DNA of 64,000 bases from JAZGGS01 sp963764825 (GCA_963764825.1 CAVXUA010000008.1:248001-312000); one strand, 5' to 3'. Counted from the first letter of the stretch, positions 40,760 to 51,180 are shown. A program made the numbers and translations. The notes: a model not told the origin generated them from the letters alone.

Positions 40760-42883
40760 TTATTGCTTTACCAATTCGCCGCCAGTTTTAATTGAATGTT
40801 TCATCAGCCATTCCTGGCTGTTTACTTTTTTATCTCCATTTTGTATTGAGACAGCTTGATAGCACATATCCGGAAGTAGCTTTTTCGCTTTTACGTTATC
40901 TTTCATTGAAATTTTTGTTAACGTCTTCACTAGTTCTGCTTTAAGCTTTACATTTTCAATTGGGAAGCTGATTTCAACCCTGCGGTCAAGATTTCTCTGC
41001 ATCATATCGGCACTGCTTAAGTAGAGTTCATCTTTACCCATATTATAAAAGTAAAGAAGCCGGCTATGTTCAAGGTATCTGCCAACAATACTTTTAACTG
41101 TAATATTTTCACTTAAATCTTTAACGCCCGGTACTAGGCAGCAAATGCCCCTTATGATTAAGTCAATTTTCACTCCAGCATTCGATGCTTCGTAAAGTGC
41201 AGAGATAATTGCAGGATCAACAAGTGAGTTAAGTTTCCAGATTATTTTCCCTTCTCCGCCTGAATTTATATTTTCAATTTCGCGGGAGATCTTTTCAATC
41301 ATTTTTTCGCGCATGTTTATTGGTGCAGCTATTAATTTCCTAAAGTTCATCTGTTTTGAATAACCGGTAAGGTAATTAAAAATATCCGAAGCATCTGCGC
41401 ATATATCTTCATCGCATGTAAAGAAACCGATATCTGTATAAAGCTTTGCAGTTATAGCATTGTAATTACCAGTAGCCATATGTACATAGCGTTTTACACC
41501 GTCAAATTCTTTGCGTACAACCAGGGTAATTTTGGCATGAGCTTTTAAACCAATTAGTCCGTAAACAACATGAACTCCGGCTTTCTCGAGCTCACGCGCC
41601 CAAAAAATATTATTCTCCTCATCAAACCTTGCTTTCAACTCTACCAGTACGGCTACCTGTTTTCCGCGCAAGGCAGCTTCAATCAATGATTTAACAATTG
41701 GGGAATCTCCTCCAACCCGGTATAGGGTTTGTTTAATTGCCAGTACATCAGGATCCTTTACAGCTTGCTTGATAAAATCAATAACAGGAGTAAATGAATG
41801 GTAAGGATGATGAAGGATTACATCTTTTTGTTTTATTACAGTAAAAATGTCTTCCTCTTCTTCAAAGGTTTTTGGAAGAACAGGGTAAAATGGTTTTTCT
41901 TTTAGTTGATGGAGCGGAAGATTGTATAGGGGCATCACATTACTCAAACCTATAGGACCCCGGGAAACATGCACATCATCTTTTTTTATTTGTAAATTTT
42001 CTATTAATGTTTCCAGCATATAATCCGGCATCGTGTTAGAAACTTCGAGGCGCACTACTTTTCCGAATCTTCTTTGCCTAATATTTTCCTCAATTACACT
42101 AAGCAAATCGTCTGCTTCATCTTCCTGAAGTTCAATATCTGTATCGCGCGTAATTCTAAAACGATGAGCTTCCACTATTTCCATTCCAGGGAACAGCAGT
42201 TGCAGGTTTGCTCTTATCAATCCTTCAAGCCAGATAAACTTTGCACAAAACGTACCATCAGCGTCTTCTATTCTTTCAGGATTAATAATATTATCAACTT
42301 GAAGCAGGCGGGGTAAAATACTTGGCACCTTTACCCTGGCAAAATGAGTTTCTCCGTTAGGTTTACGTACTAAAATTGCTAAACTTAAACTTAAATTTGA
42401 GATATACGGGAAAGGTCTTCCCGGATCGAAAGCAAGTGGAGTAAGCACAGGGTAAATCTCTTTTGTAAAGTACTCATTTAATTTTACTTGCTCTTCAGGA
42501 TTAAATTCAAGGTACCGTAAAATTTGAATATTATTTTCCTTTAATGCCGGGGTAATTTGTTCATTCCAAAGATCAAAGAGCTGATCCCTCATGGGTTTAA
42601 GCAAATTTTCAATCTTTTGTACCTGTTCAGCCGGAGTTAAGCCGTCAATTGTAGGTTCAAGTATATGAGCAGCTATTTGTTCCTTCAAACCAGAAACTCT
42701 TATCATATAAAATTCATCAAGGTTTGAGGAAAATATGGCAACAAATTTTATTTGTTCCAGCAAGGGTAAATCTGGATTCAGCGCTTCTTCAAGCACACGC
42801 CGGTTAAATTCGACCCAGCTTAAATCTCTGTTGAAAAAATTTTCCGGGTTTTTGTATTTTTTTAATAGCGATTTACTGTTCAT
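40760..42883 (-). CDS. ppk1: Polyphosphate kinase 1
   Basis: Intact, 707 residues, the usual length. FFNRDLSWVEFNRRVLEEA is the N-terminal signature, FSSNLDEFYMIRVSGLKEQ follows. The two catalytic His regions are present: RYVHMATGNYNAITAKLYTD (autophosphorylated His) and YLEHSRLLYFYNMG. PFDRPFPYxxNLS-type text reads DPGRPFPYISNLSLSLAI. It makes long-chain polyphosphate from ATP reversibly. A TATATTTG box and a dyad at 42909-42939 lie upstream. No ppx/exopolyphosphatase gene is adjacent. Confidence 0.96.
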   Translation of the reverse strand: MNSKSLLKKYKNPENFFNRDLSWVEFNRRVLEEALNPDLPLLEQIKFVAIFSSNLDEFYMIRVSGLKEQIAAHILEPTIDGLTPAEQVQKIENLLKPMRDQLFDLWNEQITPALKENNIQILRYLEFNPEEQVKLNEYFTKEIYPVLTPLAFDPGRPFPYISNLSLSLAILVRKPNGETHFARVKVPSILPRLLQVDNIINPERIEDADGTFCAKFIWLEGLIRANLQLLFPGMEIVEAHRFRITRDTDIELQEDEADDLLSVIEENIRQRRFGKVVRLEVSNTMPDYMLETLIENLQIKKDDVHVSRGPIGLSNVMPLYNLPLHQLKEKPFYPVLPKTFEEEEDIFTVIKQKDVILHHPYHSFTPVIDFIKQAVKDPDVLAIKQTLYRVGGDSPIVKSLIEAALRGKQVAVLVELKARFDEENNIFWARELEKAGVHVVYGLIGLKAHAKITLVVRKEFDGVKRYVHMATGNYNAITAKLYTDIGFFTCDEDICADASDIFNYLTGYSKQMNFRKLIAAPINMREKMIEKISREIENINSGGEGKIIWKLNSLVDPAIISALYEASNAGVKIDLIIRGICCLVPGVKDLSENITVKSIVGRYLEHSRLLYFYNMGKDELYLSSADMMQRNLDRRVEISFPIENVKLKAELVKTLTKISMKDNVKAKKLLPDMCYQAVSIQNGDKKVNSQEWLMKHSIKTGGELVKQ

Positions 42884-42908
42884 GCATTAATTTTGTTCTA
42901 AAAGAATG

Positions 42909-42939
42909 CAAATATAACACTTTAACAGATGATAATCTG
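42909..42939 (-). promoter_or_regulatory. ppk1 promoter -7 box with an adjacent dyad
   Basis: On the minus strand TATATTTG (42916-42909) fits the TAnnTTTG box 26 bp before the ATG. Just upstream, CAGAT-GATA-ATCTG (42926-42939) is a perfect 5-bp dyad within the core promoter, where a regulator could block or aid polymerase. The -33 element is not clear. Confidence 0.42.
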
Positions 42940-43084
42940 TGCAAAATACGGTACATAACAGCTGTGAGGGAAGGCACACCGTAAATAATCTAATGGAATG
43001 ATAATTTGCTTGAACTCTCGGCGGGTAAAATTGATATTCTTAATTATAAAATTCATTCATTTAAAATCTATTTAAAAGTGTGAA

Positions 43085-44534
43085 TTATGATTTCCAGTAG
43101 GCGGGAGAGAGAATTATTAACACAGTAAATAATTCCAACCTGCCAAGCAGCATTAAAAAGCTTAGAATCCATTTTACAATATCGGGTAGATGAGCAAAAT
43201 TATTAAGCGGACCAACAGTTCCAATTCCTGGTCCTACATTTCCTAAACAGGTTGCAGTTGCACCAATTGCGGTTAGGAAATCCAGACCAAGCAGTGAAAG
43301 TAAGGCGGAAGCAAAAACGAAGATCATAATGTAAAATATGAAGAATGCCTGCACATTCGATATTATATCGGGTCCAACGCTTTTTTCATTAAACCTAACA
43401 GGAATTACAGCGCGTGGGTGCATTAATCTTTTTAGCTCCAAAAGGCTGTTTTTAAAAAGAAGAGAATGTCTCACAAACTTTATTCCGCCGCCTGTAGAAC
43501 CAGCACATCCGCCAACAAATAGAAGGATAAAAAAGATTATTTTGGAAAACGGCGCCCAATGCTCATAATCTGAAGAAACATAACCGGTTGTGGTAACTAA
43601 TGACAGCAACATGAAAAAGTGATTGACGGATCGACTCTTCCCACTTGAATGCTACTTCGGATAAATGAATAAGTGTAATAAATATTGCAGCGATAAGGAT
43701 AAAAAACAGGTAACTGCGGAATTCTGTATTATGCTTAAAGAAACTAAACTTGCCGTGGAAACCAAGATAGTGAAGCGTAAAATTCATCCCGGCAAAAAAC
43801 ATGAAAAGTATAAAAACATATTGAATAAAAGGAGATTCAAAGTGTGCAGTGCTGGCATTTTTTGTTGAAAACCCGCCTGTTGCCATTGTAGTAAATGAAT
43901 GATTTATTGCATCAAACAGATTCATTCCGCCAACTAAAAGAAGAACAGTTTCTGTAAAAGTGAAAATAACATAAATTCCCCAGAGCCGTTTAGCCGTTTC
44001 CTTTATACGTGGATGAAGTTTATCTTTAGTTACACCAGGCACTTCTGCTGCAAAGAGTTGCATACCGCCAATACCCAGCAAGGGAAGTATTGCAATAGAT
44101 AAAACTATAATTCCCATTCCGCCAAGCCACTGCGTTAAGCTTCTCCAAAATAATAGCCCGTGAGGAATTACTTCAATATCTTCGAGTATTGTTGCGCCGG
44201 TTGTTGTAAAACCAGACATCGTTTCAAAAAAAGCATCTGTATAATTTGGTATAGCCCCGTAAATTAAAAATGGTAATGCACCAAAGAGAGCCATTGAGAC
44301 CCAGCCAAGCGTAACAATTAAGTAACCCTCTCTTTTTCCAAGTTCGCGGTCATCACTTTTCCTGGTGCCCAGCCATACCAGCAATCCAACAGACGAAGTT
44401 ACAATTGCCGAAATGATGAGTGCAATTATATCATCATCACCATAAAAAAGTGAAAAAGGAATACCGCTTAGCATCAAAAACCCGGTAAGGATTAGAAACA
44501 GACTGATAACTTTGAGAACGACTTTAAAATTCAT
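43085..44534 (-). CDS. trkH: Trk-type potassium uptake channel subunit TrkH (one frameshift)
   Basis: About 483 residues. P-loop filter segments are visible: METMSGFTTTGATILEDIE, FTTMATGGFSTKNAS, LVTTTGYVSSDY and TATCLGNVGPGIGTVG, the four repeats of the TrkH/KtrB fold. FVGGCAGSTGGGIKFVRHSL and WLGGMGIIVLSIAILPLLG are signature blocks. The frame changes near 43600, within the segment SLF/SLVTTTGY. The gene starts 3 bp after trkA stops, so channel and its NAD-binding gating subunit are made from one message. Role: K+ uptake in the inner membrane. Confidence 0.93.
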
Positions 44535-44537
44535 TTT

Positions 44538-45878
44538 TTATTTGAAGAGTTTTTCTATTCTTTTTATAGCTCCGGGCAGCAAGAAAATAACGACCTTATC
44601 ATCGGCTCGGATTTTTGTATCGCCAACAGCTATTAAACTCTCATTACCTCTAATTATTCCACCAACAATTGCTTCTTTCGGAAAATCGAGATCCTTTATC
44701 TGCTTTTTTGTTATAGGTGAATTGGGTTGAGCAATATATTCTAAAACTTCCGCATCAATGCCTTCTAGCGTAGTTAAAGAAAGAATTTCACCTTTACGTA
44801 TAAACCTGGAAATATTGTTTGCCGCAAGTAGTTTTTTGTTTATAAGTGAATCTAAACCGATGGTTTGCGTCAACGGGATATAATCGACTTTATCGACCAG
44901 GGCGATGGCTTTTTTTACACCAAGGTGTTTTGCCATAAGGCAGGAAATTATATTTGTCTCTGCATCATCGGTTACAGCAATGTAAGCATCAACATCAATA
45001 ATACCTTCCTGTGCAAGAAGATCAATATCTCGTCCGTCTCCCCTTATAACAAGTGTATTCTGCAAATCATCAGCTAAATTTAAGCTCTTCTCTTCATCTG
45101 ATTCTATTAGCTTAACTTTCATCTTATCTTTTAATAGCTTTGCTACTCTTCGCCCAATCTTGCTGCCGCCAAGTATCATAATGTTGTTAAAATCAATATT
45201 TTCTTTTCCGGCAAGTTTAAGAACCAATTCAATTCCTTCGGGTTTAGTTATGATAAAAACCTGGTCGTTAGGTAGAAATTTATCATTTCCTTTTGGGATG
45301 ATTGTTTTAAAGTTTCTGTGGAGGGCAACAATTCTAAAATCAAAAATTGAATGTTCGAGAACAATTTCACTTATGGTTTTTCTAACTATAGGTGCATTTC
45401 TATCCAACCTTAAACCTATTACCGATAGTTTACCACCTTCAAATTCCATAACATCTGTTGCTGCAGTTCTGTTTATCAGGTTAAAGGTTTCCAGTGCAGC
45501 AAGTTCTTCCGGGTAAATCATAAAATCAATTCCAAGCTCGGTAAACTTTTCTTCAGTATCTTTTTCCAAATACTCGGCGTTCGCTATACGTGCAATTGTT
45601 TTTTTCGCGCCCAGTTTTTTTGCAAGTATTGCACTGGTAATGTTCACTTCTTCAAATGAAGTAACACCAACAAACAGATCGGCTTTATCAACCTTAGCTT
45701 CCTTTAAAATCCCTACAGAAGTTGAGGAACCCGTTAAAGTAAGCACATCAGTCATTGAATCGGTATAAGTTAGACGCCGTTGATCCTGGTCGATGGCAAT
45801 TATATCGTGTTCATCCTTCGAAAGTTCTTTTGCCAGATGATACCCCACATCACCCATTCCAGCAATAATTATTCTCAT
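44538..45878 (-). CDS. trkA: Trk potassium uptake regulatory subunit TrkA
   Basis: Intact, 446 residues. Two tandem RCK units: the first with the Rossmann glycine motif IIIAGMGDVGYHLAKELS and DQDQRR, the second with IMILGGSKIGRRVAKLLK and a second NAD-binding core (LVIRGDGRDIDLLAQEGI). Each is followed by a TrkA_C domain. This double arrangement is that of E. coli TrkA. The protein gates TrkH from the cytoplasmic side in response to nucleotides. It begins the trkA-trkH operon. Confidence 0.95.
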   Translation of the reverse strand: MRIIIAGMGDVGYHLAKELSKDEHDIIAIDQDQRRLTYTDSMTDVLTLTGSSTSVGILKEAKVDKADLFVGVTSFEEVNITSAILAKKLGAKKTIARIANAEYLEKDTEEKFTELGIDFMIYPEELAALETFNLINRTAATDVMEFEGGKLSVIGLRLDRNAPIVRKTISEIVLEHSIFDFRIVALHRNFKTIIPKGNDKFLPNDQVFIITKPEGIELVLKLAGKENIDFNNIMILGGSKIGRRVAKLLKDKMKVKLIESDEEKSLNLADDLQNTLVIRGDGRDIDLLAQEGIIDVDAYIAVTDDAETNIISCLMAKHLGVKKAIALVDKVDYIPLTQTIGLDSLINKKLLAANNISRFIRKGEILSLTTLEGIDAEVLEYIAQPNSPITKKQIKDLDFPKEAIVGGIIRGNESLIAVGDTKIRADDKVVIFLLPGAIKRIEKLFK

Positions 45879-46110
45879 TCTTTTCTATGCCTGCATATAT
45901 AATTATTAATCAACCACTTAATTTCAACACTTACAATGCAAAATACAATTGAAATTTTTAAATAGTAGTCAGAAGGAAGAAGTTTGGAGACAGAAATGGG
46001 AGTATTAATAATACGATTTTATTACTTTGTTAGTTAAAATTCTATAAGTTTTATATTTTTTAGTAAAATAAAATTATCTCAAACTTCATTGTGAAAAAGT
46101 TTAATTAATT

Positions 46111-46875
46111 ATGAATGAAATTAGTTGTGTAATCATAACCTTTAATGAAGAAGAAAACATCCGCAGATGCCTGCAAGCCCTTAGCTGGTGTGATGAAGTT
46201 GTTATTGTGGATTCAGGAAGCAATGATAAAACTCTGGAAATTTGTAAAAATTTTAATTGCAAAATTCATCATAATAATTTTAACGGTTACGGTGAACAAA
46301 AACGTTTTGCAGTTTCATTGGCCGAGAATGATTGGGTCTTAAATGTTGATGCAGATGAAGTTGTTAGCGAAGCATTAAAAGAAAATATTTTACTGGAATT
46401 AAATCAAAAACCTGAAAGTGTGAATGGATTTTATCTCTGCCGTTCACTTTTATTTTTGGGAAGACAATTTAAATACGGTAAGGAAAGTAAAGAATATTAT
46501 ATACGACTGTTTAATAAACAGTTCGCTAATTTTACTGTGGATAAAGTCCATGAGGGTGTGATTGTTAAAGGTTCAACAGGAAAATTACGCGGCGAACTGC
46601 TGCACTACAGTTACAACTCCATTCACCAGTACTTTGAAAAATTTAATAACTATACTACGCGGGCAGCACGGGAATTGTTTGAAAAAGGGAAAAAGAGAAG
46701 TTTAGTCTTTACAATAATTGGTTTTCCGGTTTACTTTTTTAAGAATTACTTTATAAACAGAAATTTTTTAAACGGCTGGCAGGGATTTTTATGGGCACTC
46801 TTTTCTTCCTGGTATCCAGTAGTAAAATACGCGAAGCTTTGGGTATTGAGAAATTTGAAGAGTGGGAATTCGTGA
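46111..46875 (+). CDS. Family 2 glycosyltransferase (LPS-core type)
   Basis: Intact, 254 residues. The GT-A fold shows CVIITFNEEENIRRCLQALS, EVVIVDSGSNDKTLEI and the DxD-type metal motif WVLNVDADEVVSEALK. YYIRLFNKQFANFTVDKVHE and the C-terminal membrane-associated segment (IIGFPVYFFKNYFINRNFL) resemble the WaaE/KdtX group that adds a sugar to the lipopolysaccharide inner core. The acceptor is not provable here. It is transcribed divergently from trkA and stands alone. Confidence 0.87.
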   Translation: MNEISCVIITFNEEENIRRCLQALSWCDEVVIVDSGSNDKTLEICKNFNCKIHHNNFNGYGEQKRFAVSLAENDWVLNVDADEVVSEALKENILLELNQKPESVNGFYLCRSLLFLGRQFKYGKESKEYYIRLFNKQFANFTVDKVHEGVIVKGSTGKLRGELLHYSYNSIHQYFEKFNNYTTRAARELFEKGKKRSLVFTIIGFPVYFFKNYFINRNFLNGWQGFLWALFSSWYPVVKYAKLWVLRNLKSGNS

Positions 46876-46946
46876 AAGTTAGTGAAGATAGTAGCAACAT
46901 CATTTAGTCACGAATAACAGATTACATGTACACGAATTAACACTAA

Positions 46947-47990
46947 TTATGCTAAATCTTTTACATCAATAAATATCTTCTGAAGTTTCCTTGGCTTTCT
47001 TTCTTTCCAGTTCTCTTTATGATAAGCATAACCTGCAACTAATGGCAAAGCAAGAGTAGCTTCGGAATAAACCATCTGTTCATAAGTTGTTTCAATTTTT
47101 CCCCACGAGCTTGCTTCTTTAAGTGTAGAACCTGAAAGCGCACCGTCTCGCTCATCTGCAACAGTTATCTGGATTGCATACTTATGCATCGGCGCATCTT
47201 CATTTAAAATATCTGCAGCTACAACAATATCCTGCGTAAAGTTTTTCGGTACGCCGCCGCCGATCATAAAAATACCAGTTTCTTTGATGGCGAGCTTAAT
47301 TTTGGTAAGCTCAAGAAAATCTTTCGCAGAATCTAAAGAAACATGATTATCAGGATTTTCAGTTTGATGAACTATAAAACCAAATCCTGCCGAGCAGTCG
47401 GAAAATGCCGGGACGAAAATCGGGACATCTTTTTTATATGCAGCCCAGATTACTGAGTCGTCAACTTTAGGTCCGCCATTATTTTCCAGGTATTTACCAA
47501 ACTCGTATAAAAGTTCTCGCGATGAATAAGGTTTTGGCTTAAGCCCGTTAAATATTTTTGCGCAAGTATCATCACAAATTCTTAACTCATCTTCATCAAT
47601 GTACGTATCGTAAATCCTATCGATATGTAATTCTCTTAGTTCATTATCATCGGCAAACCGGGAACCTTTATAATGCTTAAAGCCAAGTGCTTCAAAGAAA
47701 TCCTGGTCAACCATAATTGCTCCTGTTGAAACAATTGCATCAACCATGTTGTTCATTATCATATCGTAAACAATTTTCTTCAAACCAGCGCTGAATAAAC
47801 TTCCTGCAAGAGTTAAGATAATTGCACAGTTTTCATTTTTTATCATTCTATCATAAATCTGTGCAGCACGGTTAAGGTCTCTTGCTGAGAAAGCCATATT
47901 CTCCATTGCTTCAACTAAGGGAACAACGTTATGCTTTTTAATATCTATATGTTCAACAACTTCTTTTAAGTAATCTTTTTTATCAGCCAT
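46947..47990 (-). CDS. Deoxyhypusine synthase-family protein
   Basis: Intact, 347 residues. The family's NAD-binding and active-site blocks are present: LTLAGSLFSAGLKKIVYDMI, VPIFVPAFSDCSAGFGF and, near the C-terminus, LKEASSWGKIETTYEQM, whose Lys corresponds to the imine-forming lysine of human deoxyhypusine synthase. VADERDGALSGSTLKEA is also typical. Bacteria have no eIF5A, and bacterial members of this family that have been studied act in polyamine synthesis (homospermidine-type chemistry); that role is expected here but not shown. The epimerase gene ends 32 bp upstream on the same strand. Confidence 0.87.
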   Translation of the reverse strand: MADKKDYLKEVVEHIDIKKHNVVPLVEAMENMAFSARDLNRAAQIYDRMIKNENCAIILTLAGSLFSAGLKKIVYDMIMNNMVDAIVSTGAIMVDQDFFEALGFKHYKGSRFADDNELRELHIDRIYDTYIDEDELRICDDTCAKIFNGLKPKPYSSRELLYEFGKYLENNGGPKVDDSVIWAAYKKDVPIFVPAFSDCSAGFGFIVHQTENPDNHVSLDSAKDFLELTKIKLAIKETGIFMIGGGVPKNFTQDIVVAADILNEDAPMHKYAIQITVADERDGALSGSTLKEASSWGKIETTYEQMVYSEATLALPLVAGYAYHKENWKERKPRKLQKIFIDVKDLA

Positions 47991-48022
47991 TATAAATTTC
48001 CGAAATAAATTTTATCGTCAAA

Positions 48023-49060
48023 TTAAAAAAACATTTTTGCAATTCTCAATATTCCCTGTTTCCAGGGCACGCGGTGCGAAACACCTGATAAATCCTTAAA
48101 CTCATTAAAATGTTCAACGTACCAATTATAGTTTCGTATTAGAGCATCTTTATTTGAAAATTTAGGATCATACCCAAGTATTTTTTCTGCTTTTTCAATC
48201 GATACAAACGAATCCTTCGAAGCAGTTTCGTAAACCCATTTATAAAGTGGTGAAAGCTTAAGCGATTCTAAAATCCTTAATGTCCAGATAATCGGTTTTT
48301 CCGGGAGTCCTTTTATTTTCTTACCAAAACCAGCAACATCTAAAACTGCCTGGTAATCTTCACGCATTGTTGTGTACTCTCTTGCACCTATGTTGAATGT
48401 ATCGTTTACTGTGTCTCTATCTTTTGTGGCACAAAGATAAGTTGCATCACAGAGGTCTTCCACATCAAGCAATTGGTATCGATTTTTTCCGTTTCCTATC
48501 ATCGGGAAACCGTGACCATCTTTCGCCCAATCGTAAAGAAGATCGAACACTCCTAATCTTTCCGGTCCGATAAAAGATTTAGGACGGATAATGGGTACAC
48601 ACATTCCTTTCTCTCTCATCATCAAGCATTGCTCTTCAGCTTCTATTTTTGCTATCCCGTAAGGTCCTACACCATCAAGTTTATCATCTTCTAACAAGGG
48701 ATGATGATCGGGGATACCATAAACCGCTGTTGAAGAGATATGAATAAAGCGATCGACATTGTGCTTTCCTGATGCTTCCAGTAAATTTTTTGTACCTTCA
48801 ATATCGGTTGAGAAAATCTCTTCCGGTGAGTAAAGAGGAAGCGCCGCTGCAGTATGTATTACTACATCAACACCTTCAACAGCTTTATCTACAGTTTCTT
48901 TATTTCTAATATCACCCGTTATAATTTTTATTTCATCATTAACATCGGGGTAATCGAATTTTACTATATCAAGTGAAACAACATGCTGCCCGTTTTTTCT
49001 TAAATGCCTTACTAAGTTTATCCCGAGAAAACCAGCGCCGCCGGTTATTAAGAATTTCAT
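48023..49060 (-). CDS. NAD-dependent epimerase/dehydratase (extended SDR)
   Basis: Intact, 345 residues from the ATG at 49060 (MKFLITGGAGFLGINLVRHL), which places the TGGAGFLG Rossmann motif at the very N-terminus; the ATG at 49078 is less likely. The catalytic Ser/Tyr-Lys reads ISSTAVYG and GPYGIAKIEAEEQ (Y-x-x-x-K). RYQLLDVEDLCDATYLCA is the typical late block. Probable substrate is a nucleotide sugar or a sterol/terpenoid-like compound; not determined. It lies upstream of the deoxyhypusine-synthase-family gene, but a functional link is not obvious. Confidence 0.85.
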   Translation of the reverse strand: MKFLITGGAGFLGINLVRHLRKNGQHVVSLDIVKFDYPDVNDEIKIITGDIRNKETVDKAVEGVDVVIHTAAALPLYSPEEIFSTDIEGTKNLLEASGKHNVDRFIHISSTAVYGIPDHHPLLEDDKLDGVGPYGIAKIEAEEQCLMMREKGMCVPIIRPKSFIGPERLGVFDLLYDWAKDGHGFPMIGNGKNRYQLLDVEDLCDATYLCATKDRDTVNDTFNIGAREYTTMREDYQAVLDVAGFGKKIKGLPEKPIIWTLRILESLKLSPLYKWVYETASKDSFVSIEKAEKILGYDPKFSNKDALIRNYNWYVEHFNEFKDLSGVSHRVPWKQGILRIAKMFF

Positions 49061-49173
49061 TATAAAAGTATCCTTCAATAATTATCTGAAATTGGAAAGA
49101 TAAAATTACTAATTTTGATTTCTGCTTCAAAAAGAAGAGCAGTTAAGAGTTACTTTTAATAATTTACAATGTA

Positions 49174-49898
49174 ATGGATAGAGAGATTCACAATAGATCA
49201 CATTTATTCCTGGCTAGTTTTGTTTTTTCAATCATCTTGCATTTTGCTGCTGTTTTAGTTGTAAAGTACTATGCAAATTTAACTATTGAAAAATCACTGG
49301 TGAACCCTGAATATGTAATGGTCACAACTTATGTTCGAGAAGTAAGTGAACCAGAAAATTTTCCTGTGGAAAATAAAAATGAAGAAAATATGAATGATAG
49401 AACCATTGAATCCAAAGAGATTGAGGAAAATGTATTGACTGAATCAAGTGCTTATATATAAATTTTAATAATGAAAATGCTGATACAACTTTGCTTGAAC
49501 AGTTATACAGCGAACAAACACTTAACGTAAGGGTTAAATATCCTGCAGGATGGAAATTTATAGATCAGAATAATAATGGTAAGCTGGATGGAGTTACTTT
49601 CTGGGCATCAGCAAGTAATTACAACCCTCCGCCATATATTCATTTAGAAGTTAAAGAAAAATATCTGTTTAGTAAAAACCGATATCAATCCAGCAAAGAA
49701 ATGAGGGATTTTACTGCTTACTACAATGAACCGGAGGAATTATCCGGGCAGGTTTCGCAGGAAGTGTATTGCAGAACAGAAAGTGAAACTGATTTTAGCA
49801 TCAAACTAATTATAAATGGCAGGGAGCAGTTTAAATCTTTTCAGCCAAGATTTTTTGGTATGATAAAATCCTTTAAATTCGGTAAAACATTATTTTGA
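49174..49898 (+). CDS. Membrane-anchored protein of unknown function (one frameshift)
   Basis: About 241 residues; I do not recognise the family. One N-terminal membrane helix (LFLASFVFSIILHFAAVLVV) is followed by an acidic, Asn/Glu-rich linker, then, after a frame change near 49460, a compact domain with LNVRVKYPAGWKFIDQNNNG, WASASNYNPPPYIHLEVKEK and a C-terminal FFGMIKSFKF. The layout is like a TonB-type anchor: helix, acidic linker, small C-terminal domain, but no TonB motif is present. Divergent from the epimerase gene, followed 30 bp later by a DUF4412-like gene. Confidence 0.6.
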
Positions 49899-49928
49899 TT
49901 TACTAACATCAATCACATAGGAGGAGAT

Positions 49929-50590
49929 ATGTACAAATTATTTTTATCATCATTAGTAATTCTACTTCTCGCTGCTTCAAGTATTCTTTTTGCGCAAAGC
50001 CCGTTTGAAGGCAAAGTTAAATTCAAAGCTTATGATGGAAACGAATCAGAAACAATGAATTACTTTGTAAAAGCGGATAAATTTAGATTTGATTCGCCGG
50101 AAGGTGGAATGGGGCAGGGTTATATGATTTATGATGCGAGTACAAATATAATGACGCTGGTAATGGTTGATCAACAGATGTATATGGAAATGCCTGTTGA
50201 TGCTGCAGGAGATATGATAGATCAGGATAATGAGAATGTTTACTTTAATAACACCGGCGAAACCCAGGAGATTAATGGTTATATGTGTGAAAAATTTGAT
50301 TTCGTTGATGAAGCAGGGCTCAGGAATTGCTTGGATGACGCAAGAACTAGGACCATTTATGTTTTTAGGTGATCCGGAAGCAATGGGAAATTCACAATCG
50401 AACTGGCAGCAGGAAATTATGGCTGAAGGTTACTTCCCGATGCTTGTTAAGCAGGAAAATTCCTCAGGAGAGCTGGAACCTGTTTTTGAAATAGAGGAAA
50501 TATTGGCAATGACTCCTGGGTGATGATCTATTTGCTATCCCTGCTGGATTTCAACAATTTGATATGCCGAATATGGGCGACTATGAATAG
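49929..50590 (+). CDS. Periplasmic DUF4412-like protein (two frameshifts)
   Basis: About 220 residues. A signal peptide (LVILLLAASSILFAQ) precedes a domain starting PFEGKVKFKAYDGNESETMN with MIYDASTNIMTLVMVDQQM and NGYMCEKFDFVDE, resembling the DUF4412/LolA-like fold of Bacteroidota secreted proteins. Frame changes near 50325 and 50510; the last piece reads DDLFAIPAGFQQFDMPNMGD and stops at 50590. AGGAGGAGAT lies 1 to 10 bp before the ATG, a very strong ribosome site. Function unknown. Confidence 0.65.
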
Positions 50591-50658
50591 ATTTATTTTA
50601 GTTGCCTTAATTTAGAAGGGCACTAATATTTCCGGTATTTAATCCGGGCAGACTAATC

Positions 50659-50689
50659 TTGACTTTTGTGCTTTATAGCATTAAATTTG
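50659..50689 (+). promoter_or_regulatory. Promoter of the ribosomal protein operon
   Basis: TTGACT (50659-50664), 16 bp, then TTAAATTTG (50681-50689), which contains a TAAATTTG box of the TAnnTTTG type. The distance to the rplM start is about 41 bp. Confidence 0.5.
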
Positions 50690-50730
50690 TTCTCTTTTTT
50701 AGAAATGAATTAGGTTTTAGAGGAAATCCA

Positions 50731-51180
50731 GTGAAACAAGAGAAGTTGACAAAATTTATTAAGCCCGAAGACGCTGACAGAAAATGGTTTATTGTTGATG
50801 CACAGGACCAGGTACTTGGGCGGCTTGCAACAAGAGTTGCAAGTGTTATACGTGGTAAATACAAACCGGTTTTTACTCCTAATATGGATGCAGGAGATTT
50901 TGTTGTAGTCATCAATGCAGAGAAGGTTAAGGTTACCGGTAAACGCGAAACGTTAAAGCAGTATATAAGGCACAGTGGCTACCCGGGCGGTCAGAAGGTT
51001 ACTTCGCTGCAGGAAATGCTTGTTAAAAAACCTGAGTTTGTTATTCAAAACGCTGTTAAAGGTATGCTGCCGAAAAACCGGCTGGGAAGAGTTTTAATTA
51101 AGAAGTTAAAGGTTTACGCAGGCGATAAACATCCACACGCTGCACAAACACCTAAGACATTAATCTTAACGGAGTTATAA
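50731..51180 (+). CDS. rplM: 50S ribosomal protein L13
   Basis: 149 residues. WFIVDAQDQVLGRLATRVAS, GDFVVVINAEKVKVTGKR and GMLPKNRLGRVLIKKLKVYA are diagnostic L13 blocks, and the C-terminus is of normal length. The start is taken as GTG at 50731 (VKQEKLTKF), 8 bp after AGAGG; an upstream ATG at 50659 would add a hydrophobic leader that overlaps the promoter and does not belong to L13. The stop is immediately followed by the rpsI start, the usual L13-S9 pair. Confidence 0.96.
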   Translation: MKQEKLTKFIKPEDADRKWFIVDAQDQVLGRLATRVASVIRGKYKPVFTPNMDAGDFVVVINAEKVKVTGKRETLKQYIRHSGYPGGQKVTSLQEMLVKKPEFVIQNAVKGMLPKNRLGRVLIKKLKVYAGDKHPHAAQTPKTLILTEL

